Source: Hyphomicrobiaceae bacterium (GTDB lineage: Bacteria > Pseudomonadota > Alphaproteobacteria > Rhizobiales > Hyphomicrobiaceae). From it: a DNA stretch of 64,000 bases. Within the stretch, counting starts at the first letter, position 1; every line of letters begins with the position of its first letter. A program made the position numbers and the translations under genes. The DNA is taken from the NCBI GenBank assembly GCA_020638035.1, contig JACKJI010000009.1, forward strand, positions 18,930-82,929, read 5' to 3'. Below, one piece after another: positions 43,223-51,802 of the stretch. Under the pieces are notes generated by a model that did not search any database, had not been told where the DNA came from, and worked only from the letters and a program-made list of their open reading frames with translations.

Positions 43223-43434
43223 GTGTTCCAAATACACTCGATACATTCATTGCGTGCGTAAAACCTGCCGGAGCAGCGGGAAAACCTTGCTTGGTGCGCC
43301 TGGATTCTGATGCGGCTGGCGCAAAAAGCAAAGGATGTTCGCTTCACCGTTCTCAATTGCCGCTAAGCTTACCAAGCAAAACTGTCTGCCAGCACAATCC
43401 GAGCGGCAGCCACAGCTCCAGGGGGGGGAATCGC

Positions 43435-45423
43435 ATGTCCAACAAGATGTTTGTCTGCAGAAAATTCAACTCCTCCGCTGTTGCTCTGACGGCTGCAGTA
43501 ATTACAACCGTCGTATTTCCGACCACGGGGGTAGCACAAACCTCTACGGCTCCCACCATGAGGGCAGCGCAGAGCTCTGCGGCTGATTTCGATCTTGTCA
43601 TTATAGGTGGTCGGGTCATGGACCCGGAGACCAAGCATGACGCCGTTGCCAATGTCGGCATCCGGGGCGGCAAGATCGCCGCGATCACCAAGAACAGGAT
43701 TGCTGGCAAGGAGACGATCGACGCCAAGGGTCTCGTGGTGGCGCCCGGTTTCATCGACACGCATTTCCACTGGACGCGACCGCTCGGCTACAAGCTTGCA
43801 TTGCGTGATGGGGTGACCACAGCGATGGACCTTGAGGCTGGTACCTTCGGCCCGAAGGTTGGCGAATGGTACGACATGCACAAGGGCAGGTCTCAGGTGA
43901 ATTATGGCACGGCATCGGGGCACGAGTTCGCCAGGGCGGCAGTGTTGGACGGATTTTCCGAAGGACTGGACGCTCCTGCCTCAATCCTGAAGGGCCGTGC
44001 CGGCAAAGGATGGAGCGATGGCATTTTGACACTTGAGCAAGGCAACCTCCTGCTTGGGCATATTGACGAAGGCCTGCGCCTTGGCGCTCTGGGCGTGGCC
44101 TCGACGGTTGGCTATTTCCCGGGCGCTACGGCGCGCGAGATGTTCGAGGTGCAGCGTGTGGGCGCATATTATGGCCGCTTCACTTCCGTGCACTCTCGCT
44201 ACACACCAGGTACGGCCACGACTGAAGCGAATGGTGCGCAGGAAATACTTTTGAATGCCGTGGCGCTTGGAGCGCCAGCGGTCATCAATCACTACAACAA
44301 TCCAGGCTGGGAACTCGTACAGGAGATGCTGGTGCGCCTCCGTGCGAAGGGATTCAATGTCTGGGGCGAATACTATCCTTATGCTGCGGGCTCTACCACC
44401 ATCAACGCAGCCTTCATCCGGCCGGAGACCTGGGTCGACAAGCTCGGCAACAAATATGAGGAGACTCTTCAGGATCCAATGACCGGCAAGTTCATGACGC
44501 GGGATGAGTATGAAAAAGTCGTCAAAGAGGAGCCGACAAAACAAATCGTACTCTACAAGATGCCGCCGGACGACATTCCCAAATGGGTCGCTATGCCTGG
44601 CGTGGTGGTGGCCAGCGATGCGATGCCGGTTCCGGGCGGATGGGATCAATTCGCCTGGGACACGCCATTCGAGAAGCTTCCTAACATGCACCCGCGCGCT
44701 GCCGGCACGCATGGAAAGTCGCTGCGGCTTGCGCGAGAATCTCACATTCCGCTCATGCAGGTGCTGGCAACATTCAGTTACAATCCTGCCAGGTATCTCG
44801 GCGACACCGGGCTGAAGGCTATGCGGGAGCGTGGACGACTGCAGAAAGGAATGGTGGCCGATATCGCGATTTTCGATGCCGATAAGGTCCGTGACAATGC
44901 GACCTATCTCAAGGGCACGCTACCGACGACAGGCATTCGCCATGTCCTGGTCAACGGTCAGGTTGTCGTGCGGGACGAGACTGTCCTGCCCAACGTCTTC
45001 CCCGGTCAGCCGATCCGCTTTTCGGTGGAAAAAAAGGGAAGGTTCCGCCCGCTTGATGTGAGGAGCTGGGAAAGTAGGTTCCTGGCCGCACCGACAGGCT
45101 TCCATGGGCTCAGCCCTTATGGGGATCTCAATTCGCCGCCGCCGGCTCCGGGAAAGAAATCATCGCTGCCGGAGTCCGCTCCTGTTACGCAGGCCTCGTC
45201 TTCCCAATTGAAGCCAGGCAGTACGAATGCGCTCGAAGCGAGCGATGGCACCTCCACGTCTATTGTAATCGCGACAGGTTCGGGAAAACCAGATGTCAGC
45301 AAGCGCGCGGCGTGGCTTTCGCCGCGTAGCAAGATCAACTGGCCGGCAGAGGCTGAGGCCATTTTCTGTCCCATCCATGCAAGATGGGAAGGGCCGGACG
45401 CTCAGAACCTGCATCTGCGGTGA
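43435..45423 (+). CDS. N-acyl-D-amino-acid deacylase-like amidohydrolase, Sec-exported
   Basis: 662 residues from ATG 43435 behind a run of eight G. Sec signal in the first about 34 residues (SAVALTAAVITTVVFPTTGVAQT). Amidohydrolase barrel: DFDLVIIGGRVMDPETKHDAVANVGIRGGKIAAI, metal motif GFIDTHFHW at about 106-112, GHEFARAAVLDG, INHYNNPGWELVQEML, ASDAMPVPGG, and MADIAIFDADKVRDNATY-type C-terminal strand. D-aminoacylases remove acyl groups from N-acyl-D-amino acids. A C-terminal extension of about 110 residues, Ser/Pro-rich, has no known domain. Paralogous to the next gene. Confidence 0.85.
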   Translation: MSNKMFVCRKFNSSAVALTAAVITTVVFPTTGVAQTSTAPTMRAAQSSAADFDLVIIGGRVMDPETKHDAVANVGIRGGKIAAITKNRIAGKETIDAKGLVVAPGFIDTHFHWTRPLGYKLALRDGVTTAMDLEAGTFGPKVGEWYDMHKGRSQVNYGTASGHEFARAAVLDGFSEGLDAPASILKGRAGKGWSDGILTLEQGNLLLGHIDEGLRLGALGVASTVGYFPGATAREMFEVQRVGAYYGRFTSVHSRYTPGTATTEANGAQEILLNAVALGAPAVINHYNNPGWELVQEMLVRLRAKGFNVWGEYYPYAAGSTTINAAFIRPETWVDKLGNKYEETLQDPMTGKFMTRDEYEKVVKEEPTKQIVLYKMPPDDIPKWVAMPGVVVASDAMPVPGGWDQFAWDTPFEKLPNMHPRAAGTHGKSLRLARESHIPLMQVLATFSYNPARYLGDTGLKAMRERGRLQKGMVADIAIFDADKVRDNATYLKGTLPTTGIRHVLVNGQVVVRDETVLPNVFPGQPIRFSVEKKGRFRPLDVRSWESRFLAAPTGFHGLSPYGDLNSPPPAPGKKSSLPESAPVTQASSSQLKPGSTNALEASDGTSTSIVIATGSGKPDVSKRAAWLSPRSKINWPAEAEAIFCPIHARWEGPDAQNLHLR

Positions 45424-45599
45424 GAAGGGTGCGGTGGTAACTTCAATATTCGGAAAGCGGCTTTCGTAGACACTCGTTGAAAGCGATGTGAACCACCAAA
45501 ACAGGAAGCGTGCGTCCATCGTGGCGCACCAGTAGCATCCCTGTCCAGGTAACTATCACCAAGACTACAGAGGACCTGATCACGCATCAGTGCAGAACC

Positions 45600-47276
45600 A
45601 TGGCAAAGAATGAAATCAATCGTCGGGAGTTTAATGCTGGCATGGCCACGACCGTCGTAGCCGCCAGTGCCGCGAGCCAAGCACTGGCACAGACCGCGGA
45701 GCCTTTTGACCTCGTGATCCGGGGTGGGCGCGTCATGGACCCAGAAACCAATTTCGACAAAGTGGCGAATGTCGGTGTCCGTAAAGGCCGGATCGTTGCC
45801 ATCACGACCGAAACTCTCAACGGCGGGCGCCAGATCGATGCGAGCGGACATGTCGTGGCGCCGGGCTTCATCGACACCCACTACCACTGGCCGCGGCTGA
45901 TGGGGAACAAGCTGGCGCTGCGCGACGGGCGCACGACGGTGATGGACCTGGAAATGGGCACGCTCGGTACGAAGGTGAACGACTGGTATGCTGCGCGTGC
46001 TGGCCAGACCCCCCTCAACTTCGGATGTGCATCTTGTCACGAATTCGCACGGGCATTCGTTCTTGACGGCATTACCACGACCGATACGCCTGAGGCCTTG
46101 AACCATCGCGGTTCGAAGAAGTCTGGCTGGTCCTCGACCCGGCCGACCCTCGAGCAAGGCAACGAAATCCTCCGGGTGATCGACGCCGGGTTGACTGCAG
46201 GCGCGATCGGGATGGGCTCCACTCTCGGCTATATGCGCGACGGTACCTCGGCGCGGGAGGTGTTTGAACTTCAGAAGCTCGCTGGACTTTATGGGCGTCC
46301 CTCTGCCTTCCACTTCCGCTATACGCCTGGCACCGACACGATGGAATCCAACGGCATCCAGGAGATGCTGGCAAATGCCGCAGCGCTCGGCGCGCCTGCC
46401 ATCGCCTGCCACTTCAACAACCCTGGCTATAATCTGGTGCACGAACTTCTGGTGCGGATGCGTGAGCGTGGCATGAATGTGTGGGGCGAGCTTTATCCCT
46501 ATGCCGCCGGGTCTACAGCAATCAATGCCGTATTTCTCGAACCGGATGTCTGGGTGAAGCAGCTTGGCTACAAGTACGAAGAGACGATCCAGGATGCGTT
46601 GACAGGTGAATATTACACCGAAAAGACGCGTGCAGAAATGATCAAGAAGGAGCCGGCAAGGCTCGTGCAAGTCTATAAGATGCCCGAGTCGACTATCGTC
46701 GATTGGCTGAAGTTGCCGGGCGTCGCCATCGCCTCTGATACGATGCCGATCATCGATCCCTCGATCACATGGGACACGCCGTATGAGGACCTGCCCAACA
46801 GCCATCCGCGGGGAGCGGGTTCGTTCGCGCGTGCATTGCGGATCGGTCGGGAATATAAGATTCCGCTCATGCAGACTATCGCACAACTCAGCTACAATTC
46901 GGCTCTGCCGTTGGGAAAGACCGGGTTGAAAGCGATGCAGGAGCGCGGCCGGATGCAGGAGGGCATGGTTGCCGACATCACCATTTTTAATCCCGAAACA
47001 GTGACCGACAATGCAACATACGCGAAGGGGACACTCCCTTCGAGCGGCATTCCTTTCGTTATCGTCAACGGCGTCGTGGTGGTGGAGAACTCCCAGGTTC
47101 TGAAGAACGTCAATCCCGGCCAGCAAATCAGACACGATCCGCGCGAAACCCTGCGGCAGCCGATCGACGTCGACGCCTGGACGAGATCCTATTACGTCGT
47201 GCCGAAGGACTTCGGCGGCGGTGTGCCGGATACGCAGCCGGTTTACGACAAGAACGTGATCCGTTGCTGTGAATGA
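45600..47276 (+). CDS. N-acyl-D-amino-acid deacylase-like amidohydrolase, Tat-exported
   Basis: 558 residues from ATG 45600. The N-terminus KNEINRREFNAGMATTVVAASAASQALAQ is a twin-arginine signal. The barrel parallels its neighbour closely: FDLVIRGGRVMDPETNFDKVANVGVRKGRIVAI, GFIDTHYHW near residue 93, CHFNNPGYNLVHELLVRMRERGMNVWGELYPYAAGSTAINAVF, ASDTMPIIDPS, and MVADITIFNPETVTDNATYAKG. It lacks the C-terminal extension. The two genes are same-strand, 176 bp apart, and diverge from the broken AraC gene. Confidence 0.86.
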   Translation: MAKNEINRREFNAGMATTVVAASAASQALAQTAEPFDLVIRGGRVMDPETNFDKVANVGVRKGRIVAITTETLNGGRQIDASGHVVAPGFIDTHYHWPRLMGNKLALRDGRTTVMDLEMGTLGTKVNDWYAARAGQTPLNFGCASCHEFARAFVLDGITTTDTPEALNHRGSKKSGWSSTRPTLEQGNEILRVIDAGLTAGAIGMGSTLGYMRDGTSAREVFELQKLAGLYGRPSAFHFRYTPGTDTMESNGIQEMLANAAALGAPAIACHFNNPGYNLVHELLVRMRERGMNVWGELYPYAAGSTAINAVFLEPDVWVKQLGYKYEETIQDALTGEYYTEKTRAEMIKKEPARLVQVYKMPESTIVDWLKLPGVAIASDTMPIIDPSITWDTPYEDLPNSHPRGAGSFARALRIGREYKIPLMQTIAQLSYNSALPLGKTGLKAMQERGRMQEGMVADITIFNPETVTDNATYAKGTLPSSGIPFVIVNGVVVVENSQVLKNVNPGQQIRHDPRETLRQPIDVDAWTRSYYVVPKDFGGGVPDTQPVYDKNVIRCCE

Positions 47277-47303
47277 GTGCAGGTGTATCCGCGAGAGCGT
47301 TAG

Positions 47304-47457
47304 TTAGTGGAAGTATAAATTCCACCGTGGCCGTGTCGAAGCAAGCTTGATCCCTGCCCGACGGTTCAAGGGACTCTGGTGGCAGCGCATAGCCATGTTG
47401 CCGAAGCCCTTGAGCCGACCGAAGTTACGTTCGATCCGAGCGTTTGTCTTAGCCCCC
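47304..47457 (-). pseudogene. Transposase C-terminal remnant (IS5-like)
   Basis: Reads AKTNARIERNFGRLKGFGNMAMRCHQSPLNRRAGIKLAST...YFH to a TAA at 47304. RIERNFGRLK is the end of the DDE domain in IS5/IS4-type transposases (R-x-x-IE-x-x-FGRLK). An in-frame stop and no upstream continuation show that only the tail survives. Confidence 0.65.
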
Positions 47458-47476
47458 TAGAACTAGGCCATCATGT
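47445..47476 (-). repeat. 32-bp repeat, right copy (likely IS terminus)
   Basis: Minus-strand ACATGATGGCCTAGTT then CTAGGGGGCTAAGACA; differs at one base from 31828-31859 and overlaps the transposase remnant's edge. Both copies face inward. Confidence 0.7.
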
Positions 47477-47835
47477 TTCGACCTTTGAACATGGGCATCG
47501 GCGGGGCGGTCCATTTTTCAACCTTTCAGTCCAACATGTCCGGACATGACCGCTGAACCGTGTGCGGCGCACAAAGTTCAGGCGCACGTGCACAATCCGT
47601 GCGCGTCTTGGTGGCGATATATCGCGGAGGAAAAATTCTAAGCTGTTGTTTTGTATGAACATAATGACTTGGCATGGAACCTGCTGAAGAGAGCATGCTG
47701 GCCTGCTACTGATGGCGAACCAGCTCTCGCAGACGCTTGCGGATCGAGTGACGGACTTCCAGTCCGGCAGACCGCGCGTCTGAATTCCCGTCACCCGGTT
47801 CAAAGCGCACTTCAATCAGTGTCAAAGGGTGACTC

Positions 47836-48633
47836 ATGTCTACTGATACAACGACGGCCGACATCAAAGGCAACAAGGACCTCATCATCAAGAACCAGGC
47901 CATGCTGGCGGCGAACGCTTCTGCGCTCGGTGAGAACCGCGACATGCTCGTGGCCAACCATGAGATTCTTATCGAGAACAAGTCCGTCCTCAGCCAGAAC
48001 AAGCGCACGCTGGACAGCAACGCCGATACGCTTTCCAGCAATCATGCGATGCTCGAGAGTAACAAGCGGTCGCTTGCCGACAATCATGCGATGCTCGAAG
48101 GTAACAAGTCGACGATCAACAGCAACGCGCTGACCTTGAAGAGCAACGCAACAGCCCTGGCCGGCAATTGCGCCGCATTGGCCGAGAACCACGATCTCCT
48201 CGTCGCAAATCATGCGACCTTGGACGGCAACAAGACCGCGCTCAGCGAGAACCACACACTGCTCGCCGCCAACCGTTCAGCGATCAGCGAGAACAGTGCC
48301 GTTCTGAAGGGCAACGCGGCCGCGATTTCCAGCAACAAGGCGGTGATTGCTGCCAATAACGAACTTCTGGAGTCCAATCACGGTCTTCTCGAGAGCAACA
48401 AGGCCACTCTGGAGAGCAACTCTGCCAAGATCGCCACGAACTACGAGATCATCGCTGGTAATTCGGCGACTATGAAGGCGAACAAGGCGGCGATCGAAGC
48501 CAATTCTGACGCGCTGGCGTCGAACCATGGACTTCTCGAATCCAATCGCCTGATGCTCAAGGCCAACAACGAGATGTTGAAATCGAACAATGCGCTGTTG
48601 CTCAAGATCGCGGCAGCCGTTGGCGTCCTCTGA
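47836..48633 (+). CDS. Asn-heptad repeat protein, 35 consecutive [L/I/M]xxNxxx units
   Basis: 265 residues: 9-residue N-terminus (MSTDTTTAD), 35 uninterrupted heptads from residue 10 to 254, then LLKIAAAVGVL. Every heptad has Asn at position 4 (35 of 35) and Leu (25), Ile (9) or Met (1) at position 1; examples are LESNKRS, LVANHAT, LKSNNAL. No Pro, hardly any Gly, one Cys. The 3-4 spacing places Leu at a and Asn at d of a coiled coil, the N@d layout known from trimeric autotransporter stalks, here across the whole length. No signal peptide or clear anchor. If one continuous helix it would span about 36 nm. No known family recognised; function unknown. Confidence 0.88.
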   Translation: MSTDTTTADIKGNKDLIIKNQAMLAANASALGENRDMLVANHEILIENKSVLSQNKRTLDSNADTLSSNHAMLESNKRSLADNHAMLEGNKSTINSNALTLKSNATALAGNCAALAENHDLLVANHATLDGNKTALSENHTLLAANRSAISENSAVLKGNAAAISSNKAVIAANNELLESNHGLLESNKATLESNSAKIATNYEIIAGNSATMKANKAAIEANSDALASNHGLLESNRLMLKANNEMLKSNNALLLKIAAAVGVL

Positions 48634-48728
48634 GTGAACGCTCACCGAACACAAGCGATCGCGCGCTGACGTTGGCGCATGCGTGTCGCAACAGCGCCAT
48701 CGCACTCCAGCGATTGCGCATTCTGCAT

Positions 48729-48763
48729 GAAGAGGACGTCGCGCCGCTGACGACGGCCTCTTC
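48729..48763 (+). promoter_or_regulatory. Leader hairpin upstream of narK, possible NasT-controlled attenuator
   Basis: GAAGAGG pairs with CCTCTTC, and inside it CGTC pairs with GACG around GCGCCGCT. It lies 90 bp before the nitrate-transporter start. NasT/ANTAR proteins act by RNA antitermination in nitrate leaders and nasT is two genes downstream, so this is a candidate target, but no U-tract or paired hexaloop hairpins were identified. Confidence 0.25.
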
Positions 48764-48853
48764 CGGCTGCTGCTGGCCACCAACCTTCTCGATCAATCCG
48801 AGCTACCGGCCGCGGCCGGAGCACTCACCCTGTCATGTCCAGGAGCGATGCCC

Positions 48854-50110
48854 ATGGCGTCCATGAGCGCAATTATGAAATCCGGACACCCGAAGACACT
48901 CTTCGCGGCGTTCCTCTACTTCGACTTCTGCTTTGCCGTATGGGTGTTGAACGGTGCTATGGCGCCCTTCATCACCGAATATTTCAAGCTTACTCCGTCG
49001 CAAACGGGCTTCATGATCTCGGTTCCGATCATGGCGGGCGCCCTTATGCGGCTGCCACTGGGCATTCTCGCGCAATACATCGGGCGCAAGAATGCAGCCA
49101 TCACCGAGATGGTACTGATCATGATTGCCATGGCGTACGGTTACTTCGTCGTCACCACCTACAATGAGGTGATTGCGATGGGCGTACTGCTCGGCATCGC
49201 GGGGGCGTCATTCGGCGTTGCGCTGTCCCTCGGCTCGGGCTGGTTTCCGCCGCAGTTCAAGGGCCTGGCCATGGGGATCGCCGGTGCCGGCAATTCCGGC
49301 ACCGTTCTCGCTGTGTTGCTGGCGCCGCCCATCGCGACTGCCTATGGGTGGAAGACCGTCTACGGCCTTGCCGGCTTGGCCATGGCGCTGCCTCTGCTCG
49401 TCATGATCTTCATGGCGAAGGAGCCGCCGGACCGCGATCACGCCCACACGATCAAGGATCAGATCAAGTGCCTGTGGGAAAAAGACGGTTGGGCGTTTAA
49501 CCTCGTCTACATCATCACGTTCGGCGGGTTCATTGGGCTTTCGAGCTTCCTGCCGACCTTCTTCTACGAGCAGTTCGGTGTGACCAAGGTGGAGGCCGGC
49601 CAGTTGACCATGCTTGCCGCGTTGATGGGCTCGGGAATACGCATCGTGGGCGGATACGCATCCGATCGGCTAGGCGGCATCCTGGTCTTATCGGTCGTGC
49701 TGCTGGTCGCAATTGCAGGTCTACTTGCAACAAGCACTGCGCCGAACATCGTCATCACAACGACTCTGTTTATGGTGTGCTTCGCCGCACTCGGTGCCGG
49801 CAACGGCGCGCTGTTTCAGCTCGTACCGCTGCGCTGGCCTGCGACGACGGCTGTGGCCGGAAGCATGATTGGCGAGGTGGGTGCCCTTGGCGGCTCCATC
49901 GTGCCGCTGGCCATGGGGTTCTCGAAGCAATACACCGGCAGCTTCTCGGCTGGCTTCGCATTCTTCGCGGGCTTTGCCTTGGTCGTGCTGCTGGTTCTGC
50001 GGTATTTCCAGCGTCAATGGGTGGGCAAGTGGGTCGGCCCAAATGGTCGCGTACTCGCGCCGGCACCGTCGCCTGTACATGCCATGGGCCATTCACCTGC
50101 ATCGGCGTAA
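48854..50110 (+). CDS. narK: Nitrate/nitrite MFS transporter (NarK/NasA family)
   Basis: 418 residues from ATG 48854, eight bases after AGGAG; ATG 48848 is too close to it. Twelve hydrophobic segments. Family motifs: FYFDFCFAVWVLNGAMAPFITEYFKLTPSQTGFMISVPIMAGALMRLPLG (with the conserved Arg), two glycine-rich nitrate signatures (GIAGASFGVALSLGSGWFP and GAGNGALFQLVPLRWP). Imports nitrate or exchanges nitrite. First gene of a set with nasT and nasS; assimilatory reductase genes are absent from the window. Confidence 0.9.
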   Translation: MASMSAIMKSGHPKTLFAAFLYFDFCFAVWVLNGAMAPFITEYFKLTPSQTGFMISVPIMAGALMRLPLGILAQYIGRKNAAITEMVLIMIAMAYGYFVVTTYNEVIAMGVLLGIAGASFGVALSLGSGWFPPQFKGLAMGIAGAGNSGTVLAVLLAPPIATAYGWKTVYGLAGLAMALPLLVMIFMAKEPPDRDHAHTIKDQIKCLWEKDGWAFNLVYIITFGGFIGLSSFLPTFFYEQFGVTKVEAGQLTMLAALMGSGIRIVGGYASDRLGGILVLSVVLLVAIAGLLATSTAPNIVITTTLFMVCFAALGAGNGALFQLVPLRWPATTAVAGSMIGEVGALGGSIVPLAMGFSKQYTGSFSAGFAFFAGFALVVLLVLRYFQRQWVGKWVGPNGRVLAPAPSPVHAMGHSPASA

Positions 50111-50174
50111 GCTGCGAACCTCTGCACAGGGCGGGCCTGCAGGCTCGCCCTGAGTAACTGCATAAAGGACTCGT

Positions 50175-50765
50175 ATGGTCATCGAAGCAAACATGAAGAT
50201 TGCTGTGATCGACGACGATCCGACGCGGTTCATCGTCGTCGAAAACGGTCTTAGAGAAGCTGGCTACACCAACGTGATCCACATCAAGGAGCGCGTTGGC
50301 CTTTTGCAGGCCGTGAATGCGTTGATGCCTGACGTCATCATCATCGATCTAGGGAACCCGAATCGGGACGTGCTGGAGCAAGCCTTTCACATGAGCCGGA
50401 TCGTGCCGCGTCCGGTCGTGATGTTTGTCGATGATGCCGACATGGAGACGATCAGCACGGCGGTCGATGCGGGCGTCTCCGCTTACATCGTGGACGGTCT
50501 CAAGAAGGAGCGTGTCAAAGGCATCCTCCAGGAGGCTGTGCTGCGTTTTCGTGCATTCGCGGCCATGAAGGGGGAGATCGCATCACTGCGAACGCAGCTC
50601 GAGGAACGCAAGACGATCGAGCGCGCAAAGGGGATCCTCATGGAGGCCAAAGGGCTCACGGAGGATGAAGCCTATCAGGTGCTGAAGAAACAATCGATGG
50701 CGATGAACAAGAAGATAAGCGAGATCGCCGCGGCCATTGTCATGACTTCGGACATGCTCAAATGA
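50175..50765 (+). CDS. nasT: ANTAR-domain response regulator NasT
   Basis: 196 residues: pseudo-receiver or receiver 7-125 with Asp58 (VIIIDLGNPNRD), and a C-terminal ANTAR domain (about 135-196; ERKTIERAKGILMEAKGLTEDEAYQVLKKQSMAMNKKISEIAAAIV). NasT binds leader RNA and prevents termination of nitrate-assimilation transcripts, and NasS holds it inactive without nitrate. AGGACTCGT precedes the start. Overlaps nasS by four bases (ATGA). Confidence 0.92.
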   Translation: MVIEANMKIAVIDDDPTRFIVVENGLREAGYTNVIHIKERVGLLQAVNALMPDVIIIDLGNPNRDVLEQAFHMSRIVPRPVVMFVDDADMETISTAVDAGVSAYIVDGLKKERVKGILQEAVLRFRAFAAMKGEIASLRTQLEERKTIERAKGILMEAKGLTEDEAYQVLKKQSMAMNKKISEIAAAIVMTSDMLK

Positions 50766-51802
50766 CGATAGATGTTCGCATTGGCTTTGTACCGCTTGTC
50801 GACGCGGCTCTTCCAATTCTCGCCCACGAGCTGGGTTTCGATCGCCGCAACGGGACCCATTTCATTCTCCAGAAGGAAGCCTCGTGGGCCACTATTCGTG
50901 ACAAATTGCAGTTCGGACTGGTCGACGCTGCGCATTTTCTCGCTCCTGCGGCCATCGCCGTGTCGCACGGTGTGGGTCATGTAAAAGTGCCTCTTACCGT
51001 TCCCGTCGCGCTTGGTTGGAACGGAAATGCCATCGTCGTGGCGCCGTGGCTGGCGGACGAAATCTTTGCCAAGGCAGTTGGCGCCGTATCAGACCCAACC
51101 GTTACGGCAAAGGCTCTTCACGCTATTTTTTCTGAAAGACAATCGGCAGGGTTGCGGCCACTGCGGTTTGGTATTGTCTATCCGTTCTCCAGCCACACGT
51201 TCTTGCTGCGCCACTGGATGCATCTCGGCGGCTTCCCTGATGGCGCCGACGTGCCACTGGATGTCGTGCCGCCGCCGTTCATGGCCGATAGTCTACAGCA
51301 AGGTTACATCGACGGCTTCTGCGTCGGCGCACCTTGGGGGCAACAGGCAGTGCGCCAGGGCTCAGGACGAATGCTGCATTTGAGCGTAGAGCTCGTGAAA
51401 GATTGTCCAGAAAAAGTGCTGGCATTCCGTTCGGGCAGCATCACTGACAATACAATACCCTGGCAGCAGGTGGTCCGCGCCACCATGGATGCGTCGCGTT
51501 GGCTGGAGAAGAGCGAGAACATCGCAGAGGCCGCGCGCCTTCTCGCGCAGCCGGAATACTTAGGCATCGCGCATACGGATATCGAGGACATCCTCTCTGG
51601 ACACCCCGGTCCTTCTTGCCCGTCGGACTTGCGAACGGTTGCGAGCTCTATTCGGCTCGATCCCGAAACTCTGAAACCAACTCGCAAGGACGAGGAACTG
51701 ATCATCGGCTGGATCAAGGAAATCGATGTGGCAAGTCTGGGGCCCGCTAGCCACAAGGTCTACCGGCCGGACTTGTTCGAGCAGGCCCTGGCAAATACTT
51801 AG
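50762..51802 (+). CDS. nasS: Nitrate-sensing NasS (NrtA/CmpA-like)
   Basis: 346 residues, no signal peptide, so cytosolic as expected of NasS rather than the exported transporter subunit NrtA. Family features: IGFVPLVDAALPILAHELGFDRRNG, LVDAAHFLAPAAIAVSHGVG, RFGIVYPFSSHTFLLRHWMHLGG, VPPPFMADSLQQGYIDGFCVGAPWGQQAV. It binds nitrate or nitrite and releases NasT. Translationally coupled to nasT, in the order nasT-nasS rather than the commoner nasS-nasT. Confidence 0.88.
   Translation: MTIDVRIGFVPLVDAALPILAHELGFDRRNGTHFILQKEASWATIRDKLQFGLVDAAHFLAPAAIAVSHGVGHVKVPLTVPVALGWNGNAIVVAPWLADEIFAKAVGAVSDPTVTAKALHAIFSERQSAGLRPLRFGIVYPFSSHTFLLRHWMHLGGFPDGADVPLDVVPPPFMADSLQQGYIDGFCVGAPWGQQAVRQGSGRMLHLSVELVKDCPEKVLAFRSGSITDNTIPWQQVVRATMDASRWLEKSENIAEAARLLAQPEYLGIAHTDIEDILSGHPGPSCPSDLRTVASSIRLDPETLKPTRKDEELIIGWIKEIDVASLGPASHKVYRPDLFEQALANT

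Larger units (their letters stand above)
47277..47835. other. IS remnant and gene-free region before the heptad-repeat gene
   Basis: 559 bp. 47304-47457 holds a transposase fragment and 47445-47476 the repeat, both listed separately. From 47480 to 47835 no convincing frame is seen; the end should hold the promoter of the heptad-repeat gene. Confidence 0.4.

Noticed and set aside
45402..47135. 577-residue minus-strand frame opposite the second deacylase
   Set aside because: Antisense shadow of a gene with clear amidohydrolase motifs.
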